From the NCBI GenBank assembly GCA_950097015.1, contig CATNEN010000007.1, forward strand, positions 9,363,001 to 9,427,000: a stretch of DNA of 64,000 nucleotides, given 5' to 3'. Position numbers and translations under genes: made by a program. The stretch is from Macrostomum hystrix (taxonomy: Eukaryota > Platyhelminthes > Macrostomidae). Shown piece after piece: positions 60,601 to 64,000 of this stretch (within the stretch, counting starts at the first letter, position 1; each line of letters opens with the position of its first letter). The notes under the pieces are model-generated. The model made no database searches and had not been told where the DNA came from. It was given only the letters and a program-made list of their open reading frames with translations.

Positions 60601-62440
60601 AAAGCTATGAACGTGAATTGCAATGATGCCATGCAAATCGTCGATGACGTCGCGGTAAAGCGCTCAGTTTTCGCGACCTGGAATTCTTTCAGTTAAACGA
60701 CGTTATTTTCTTCGTGTGCATCCTCGCCGTGTTCCTGCTGGCCTACGGTGTGGCCTACTACTCGCTCGTCACGGATCTCACCTACAACTACGTGAACAAG
60801 AAGCTGGACTTTAACCAGCTGGCTCGGGGAGTTCTCTACCGGCCCTACTGGCAGATCTACGGCGACCTCGGACTGGATGTTGTGGACCAGGGTGAGCCTG
60901 CTGTCAGTGAGCCTGCTGTCAGTGAGCCTGCTGTCAGTGAGCCTGCGCCTGCTGTCAGTGAGCCTGCTGTCAGTGAGCCTGCGCCTGCTGTCAGTGAGCC
61001 TGCTGTCAGTGAGCCCGCTGTCAGTGAGCCTGCTGTCAGTGAGCCTGCTGTCAGGGGATTAATGAACCCAATTCCTTTGGTCTGTTTTATCATGTACAAC
61101 AGGGCTCGGCAAACTTAATAGCGTGCGGGCCACGGAGAGAACCTAAATGGCGACAGCTGGCCGCATTAACTGTAGGAGTATGAGAACGGGTGAGATGAGA
61201 CACGGGATGGATAAGATAGATAAGAGATAAGACAGGGGAGAAAGGAGATAGAGAAGAGATGAGACGGGAGAGAGACGGGAGACACGGGAGCGATGAAACT
61301 CTCCACGTCCAGATGAGAGAGAGAGGAGACAGGATACTGTTGGAAGGGGCAACGGGCCGGATTTGGGAACATCGAGGGCCGCATCTGGCCATCTTGCCGA
61401 CCCTTTATGTAGAATACATACAGCACAAAGCCATATGCTGCAGGAACCAGCGTTGGCGGTGCCAGGAACTGGCTTGTGATTGTCCTGCTTGCCGTGTACA
61501 TGCTGGCCACTAATGTGCTGCTCATCAACTTGCTCATCGCCATGTTTGGGTGAGCATGGGATTAGCCTCTGCTGTCGCTCTGGAATGCCAATACAAAAGC
61601 GCATACCTTTGTATTTTTTGTCGCTGTCATGGTAACAATTTACTCTGACAGGCACACATTCGAGAAGGTGCAGTCCGAGTCCAACAAGTACTACGCCTTC
61701 ATCCGGTTCGAGCTCATCTACGAGTACTACACCCGGCCAGTGCTGCCGCCGCCGCTGGTGTTCATTCCGCACATCTGGCGCCTCATCTGTTGCATGCGGC
61801 ACAAGTGCTGCAACCGCGGCTGCCGGACCGACGGTTCAAAAAAGAGGAAATTCGACGAATTTTGTAAGTTCCCTTTGAAGACTTCAAACTACACTTACAG
61901 TGCCACCGTACTTCTCTGAGTATAAATATTAATTTGTACTAAAGTGCAATGCCATTATTTCTCTATCGTCTCGCACAGCAATGGAACTAACCTTACGGGA
62001 GCACCAGAGGCTTTCGGCCATCGAGCAGCGGGCCACGGACCGCTATCTGAGCCGTTGCCATGACGACGAGGGCGGCTCTGCTACTGCTTCCGGCACCGCT
62101 GGCGATGATCTGGCTGGCTATTTCGACGAGGCCAACGATGGCGGCGACGCGGAGCAGAACGAAGTCAAGGAGAAGTTGCAAGAGCTTGAGTAAGGGCTCT
62201 AGGACATTGTCTGATGACTCACATAAACATTCGCCCTCCATCCTCTTCCATCTCTTCCATTCTCTTCCATCCCAGTCAATGCCATATATTCTTGCCCCTT
62301 GCAGTTGTACATCCTGTGCCCTTGCCTTCTTTCGACCAATTTTCAGGGAAAGATTCGGCAGAATGGAAGAGAAGATGCAGTCGGTGGTGGAGAGCAACGG
62401 CAAACTGCTGCAGCTACTGGAACACCTGAGCTTCAGGTGA
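47698..62440 (+). CDS. TRPM-like: TRPM-family cation channel, copy B (20 exons)
   Basis: Exons: 47698-47795, 48286-48688, 49815-49912, 51467-51665, 52208-52403, 53227-53393, 56017-56290, 56481-56683, 56877-57029, 57214-57429, 57513-57572, 57674-57818, 57916-58401, 59086-59315, 59945-60553, 60693-60891, 61444-61549, 61652-61863, 61979-62189, 62347-62440. Phases agree; product 1452 aa, collinear with copy A and with the same TRPM domains, pore sequence and lack of an enzymatic tail. Differences from A: the 5' exon is split by a 490-bp intron, and a polyglutamine run of 12-13 residues is encoded at about 48580-48620. Exon 12 is one codon longer and has a normal GT donor. Introns in the 5' half are much longer and filled with arrays and a SINE. 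The GC donor after exon 13 is shared with A. Confidence 0.93.
49378..49740. repeat. 11-bp minisatellite in TRPM B intron 2
   Basis: About 30 copies of ttcactctcag / ctcactctcag. Each unit resembles a 3' splice site (pyrimidines then CAG), and the array ends about 75 bp before the real acceptor at 49814. The rest of the intron (48689-49377) shows nothing recognisable. Confidence 0.95.
50918..51285 (-). mobile_element. tRNA-derived SINE, family 2, copy in TRPM B intron 3
   Basis: A full-length counterpart of the element at 10708-11075. On minus it has the tRNA-like head at about 51200-51280 (gttcgattcc B-box-like) and the ATT microsatellite tail at 50918-50932. The two copies can be aligned over the entire length, with scattered substitutions, so the family was active fairly recently. 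Confidence 0.85.
51858..52045 (+). mobile_element. tRNA-derived SINE-like repeat, family 1, copy 3 (partial)
   Basis: Has the clearest B-box of the three copies (gggttcgattcccgg), then aacttaactctgcattgctt and a gactgaacagcggtacgcag block. The tail is missing. It lies in TRPM B intron 4. Confidence 0.7.
52440..53206. repeat. 18-bp minisatellite (with longer variants) in TRPM B intron 5
   Basis: About 38 units built on gagtcacgagtgtctagt, with interspersed cttgt insertions in the first half that shift the period. Most units contain AGTGAGTCAC, close to the donor consensus. The array fills the intron from about 40 bp after the donor to about 20 bp before the acceptor. Copy A has no such array here. 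Confidence 0.95.
54770..55345 (-). mobile_element. MITE-like DNA with internal 15-bp array, TRPM B intron 6
   Basis: On minus the end reads CAGTGGCGCAACCAGG followed by a G-run. The interior (55090-55200) has about eight copies of ggcaatgtacgcaaa, and the far side is a ggccgc/cccgcgg-rich block at 55063-55090. A second fragment with the same gc-rich block and one repeat unit sits at 54774-54815. Apart from this, the 2.6-kb intron (53394-56016) shows only a candidate 24-nt microexon. Confidence 0.6.
58630..58998. mobile_element. hAT-like MITE end with internal 16-bp minisatellite, TRPM B intron 13
   Basis: Allelic in position to 40215-40610 of copy A. It has the same end, AAGTTTGCCGACCCCT, and the same unit family, but unit variants (caactctc) and copy number differ. 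Confidence 0.7.
60892..61056. repeat. 15-bp array starting at the exon 16 donor, TRPM B
   Basis: Ten GTGAGC-containing units (two of 21 bp), beginning at the first intron base and reading in frame as EPAVS repeats. The counterpart in copy A has seven. Confidence 0.93.
61100..61406 (+). mobile_element. hAT-like MITE, TRPM B intron 16
   Basis: Same element and position as 42665-42970 in copy A, differing by a few substitutions. Confidence 0.7.
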
Positions 62441-64000
62441 AACACCTGACCCTGCCTGCGTATAGATAAAGCCTTTCTGTTTATCACAGTGTTTGGCATT
62501 ATCTGACAATCACAAAATGGTCAGGGCGGTGCCTGATCTGACTTTCTAATATATTTAGAAAAAATTTACTAAAAAAGTTTCAAGTGTCCGTCTGCCGATA
62601 AAATGCACTCTCTGTACTAGATTTATTGTTGATACCTGACAAATGCTACGTAATGAGCAGTGCTCAGTGGCTTGTATCTTCAGCAAAAAGATTTTCCCAA
62701 TCAACTTAGAAAGTGTAATTTTCCGCTCACTAAGTTTATGCCTACGAAATCAGCCAAAAACAGACACACAAAGGTTATTGGATATATTTTTACCTGCTTT
62801 GTTTCGCCCTGATAATGTACTTTTACATGTTTACCTTTCCGCCTGAACGTAAGCTGCCCCTCGGTATAGTCATTTTGGAGCTGCCGAGTCTCATAACTCA
62901 GAGCCGCTGGTCAAAGCAGGACTGCCAGCCATTGCATTGATATTCTATTTATTCGAATCAGTTGTTATACATTTTTTGAGATTTTACATATTCTGAGCAC
63001 AGTCCATTCCGCTCACTTTTGAGCCGATAATTATTTTTACCTTTGGACCAGACAGAACTCGCTCAGTCTTGTTTCCTACAGCTGCAGCTGCAGGTGTCAG
63101 GTGCTAGTAAAATTGCTCTTGGTTTTTTCTGTAAATCCTCACGGCTTTCGAGTTAAAATTTTCTGCTGTAGAAATGGTAGTAAGTCTCGTTGCCTTCCTT
63201 AACAAGTTAACGCGTGTCAAAACAGAAAAAAAACTCTTGTTTTAGAAATGCTTAGGCATTTTATTGTATTTTTTAATATCAAATGATTACTTTACATGTA
63301 AGCTCTAACATGCATTGTGCAGTTCAGTCTAAGAAAACCCTTGTTTATTTTCCATGTAAACCTTTTACGCCTTCTTGTTCGTATTAGCTTCTTTCGTGAG
63401 CTTTTTTGTGATTTGGACTTTTCAGAATCGCCTCAAATACACGTAAATCGATGGTAGCGTCTCTTCTTAGATATATTTTTACCCCCTCCCCTATTTAATT
63501 CCAGCTGATTCAAAGTACGCGACTTTTTTGTATTCTCCTCCTTTCAGTGGGCTGAGTGGCAGAGCAGACTTTCGCCTTTCGCTCCAAATGTCCCTTGCTG
63601 AGCTTGATTCGATCTCCGGCGAGGCCAAATGAATTTGTGGCGCAGTCATGACTCCTAGAGAAGGCTTGTGGGTTTTCTTACTATATTACGTCCATAAGGG
63701 CAAACTTCAAAGGACACAATGAGATTGTACACTGCCAGACAATGAGAAAGTCAAGCAGACGTTTAGTATGTGCTAGCGTACAGTATCCGTGTGAATGTAT
63801 GCTCAGGAGTCATCGGAATGGGCACAATTTTGCCTCCTCTCGTTGATTGCGGGCCAACTGTCACAAAATAAGCCTGATCCCACAGCAAAAAGATAAATAT
63901 TTAGATAGATATACCTCCCTGTCTGAAACAAGTATGACAGAATTTTTTTATGTTATAATTTTGTATGTACCAGTAATCACTGATTCAATATTCGATTTGA
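62441..64000. other. 3' flank of TRPM B; part of the duplicated segment
   Basis: No gene seen. It matches 44016-45578 almost base for base to the window edge, so the right border of the duplication lies outside. Confidence 0.8.

Noticed and set aside
34855-62440. The two TRPM copies as an assembly artefact (haplotigs joined)
   Set aside because: They differ in exon structure, 5' introns, flanks and an internal cassette, so they are real paralogs, though a recent origin of the 3' part is possible.

Overview
This is animal (metazoan) nuclear DNA. Its genes are split by GT-AG introns, exons are GC-rich while intergenic DNA is AT-rich, and the products are animal families (acetyl-CoA carboxylase, microsomal P450, caveolin, TRPM channels). 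The window also holds tRNA-derived SINEs, MITE-like DNA elements, a broken non-LTR reverse transcriptase, and minisatellites in most introns longer than about 500 bp. The species cannot be fixed from the sequence. A free-living invertebrate, possibly a spiralian such as a flatworm with a repeat-rich genome, would fit, but that is only an inference.

Layout: 1-11353 (minus) holds the 5' 57% or so of a cytosolic-type acetyl-CoA carboxylase: eight exons covering the biotin carboxylase, the biotin carrier and the start of the central region. The gene runs off the left edge. 11354-16934 is intergenic and holds a minisatellite, a 61-bp perfect inverted repeat pair and a 16-bp perfect hairpin. 16935-18201 (minus) is a two-exon gene of unknown function, probably a beta-propeller. 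18852-19832 holds a truncated Crypton/KIAA1958-like ORF and a foldback element. 20744-22255 (minus) is an intact intronless cytochrome P450 of the CYP2 type. A frameshifted reverse transcriptase (23829-24745, minus) lies next to a decayed P450 fragment in the opposite orientation (about 24876-25123, plus). 25671-27922 (minus) is a three-exon FAD-linked sugar-lactone-oxidase-like gene with an acidic insert. 29421-29897 and 31832-32331 (minus) are tandem two-exon caveolins.

The right half is a tandem pair of TRPM-family cation channel genes on the plus strand. Copy A (34855-44015) has 19 exons and 1444 aa; copy B (47698-62440) has 20 exons and 1452 aa. I traced every exon junction in both, and phases are consistent throughout. 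From exon A6/B7 to beyond the 3' ends the copies are nearly identical including introns, but one internal block (A exons 10-11, B exons 11-12 and their introns) is strongly diverged. In the 5' half the opposite holds: exons are nearly identical while introns cannot be aligned. The caveolin pair shows a similar patchwork. The most notable observations are this mosaic identity, two GC-AG intron positions, an in-frame 15-bp minisatellite that repeats the 5' splice site of the pore-loop exon, and arrays nested inside MITE-like elements.
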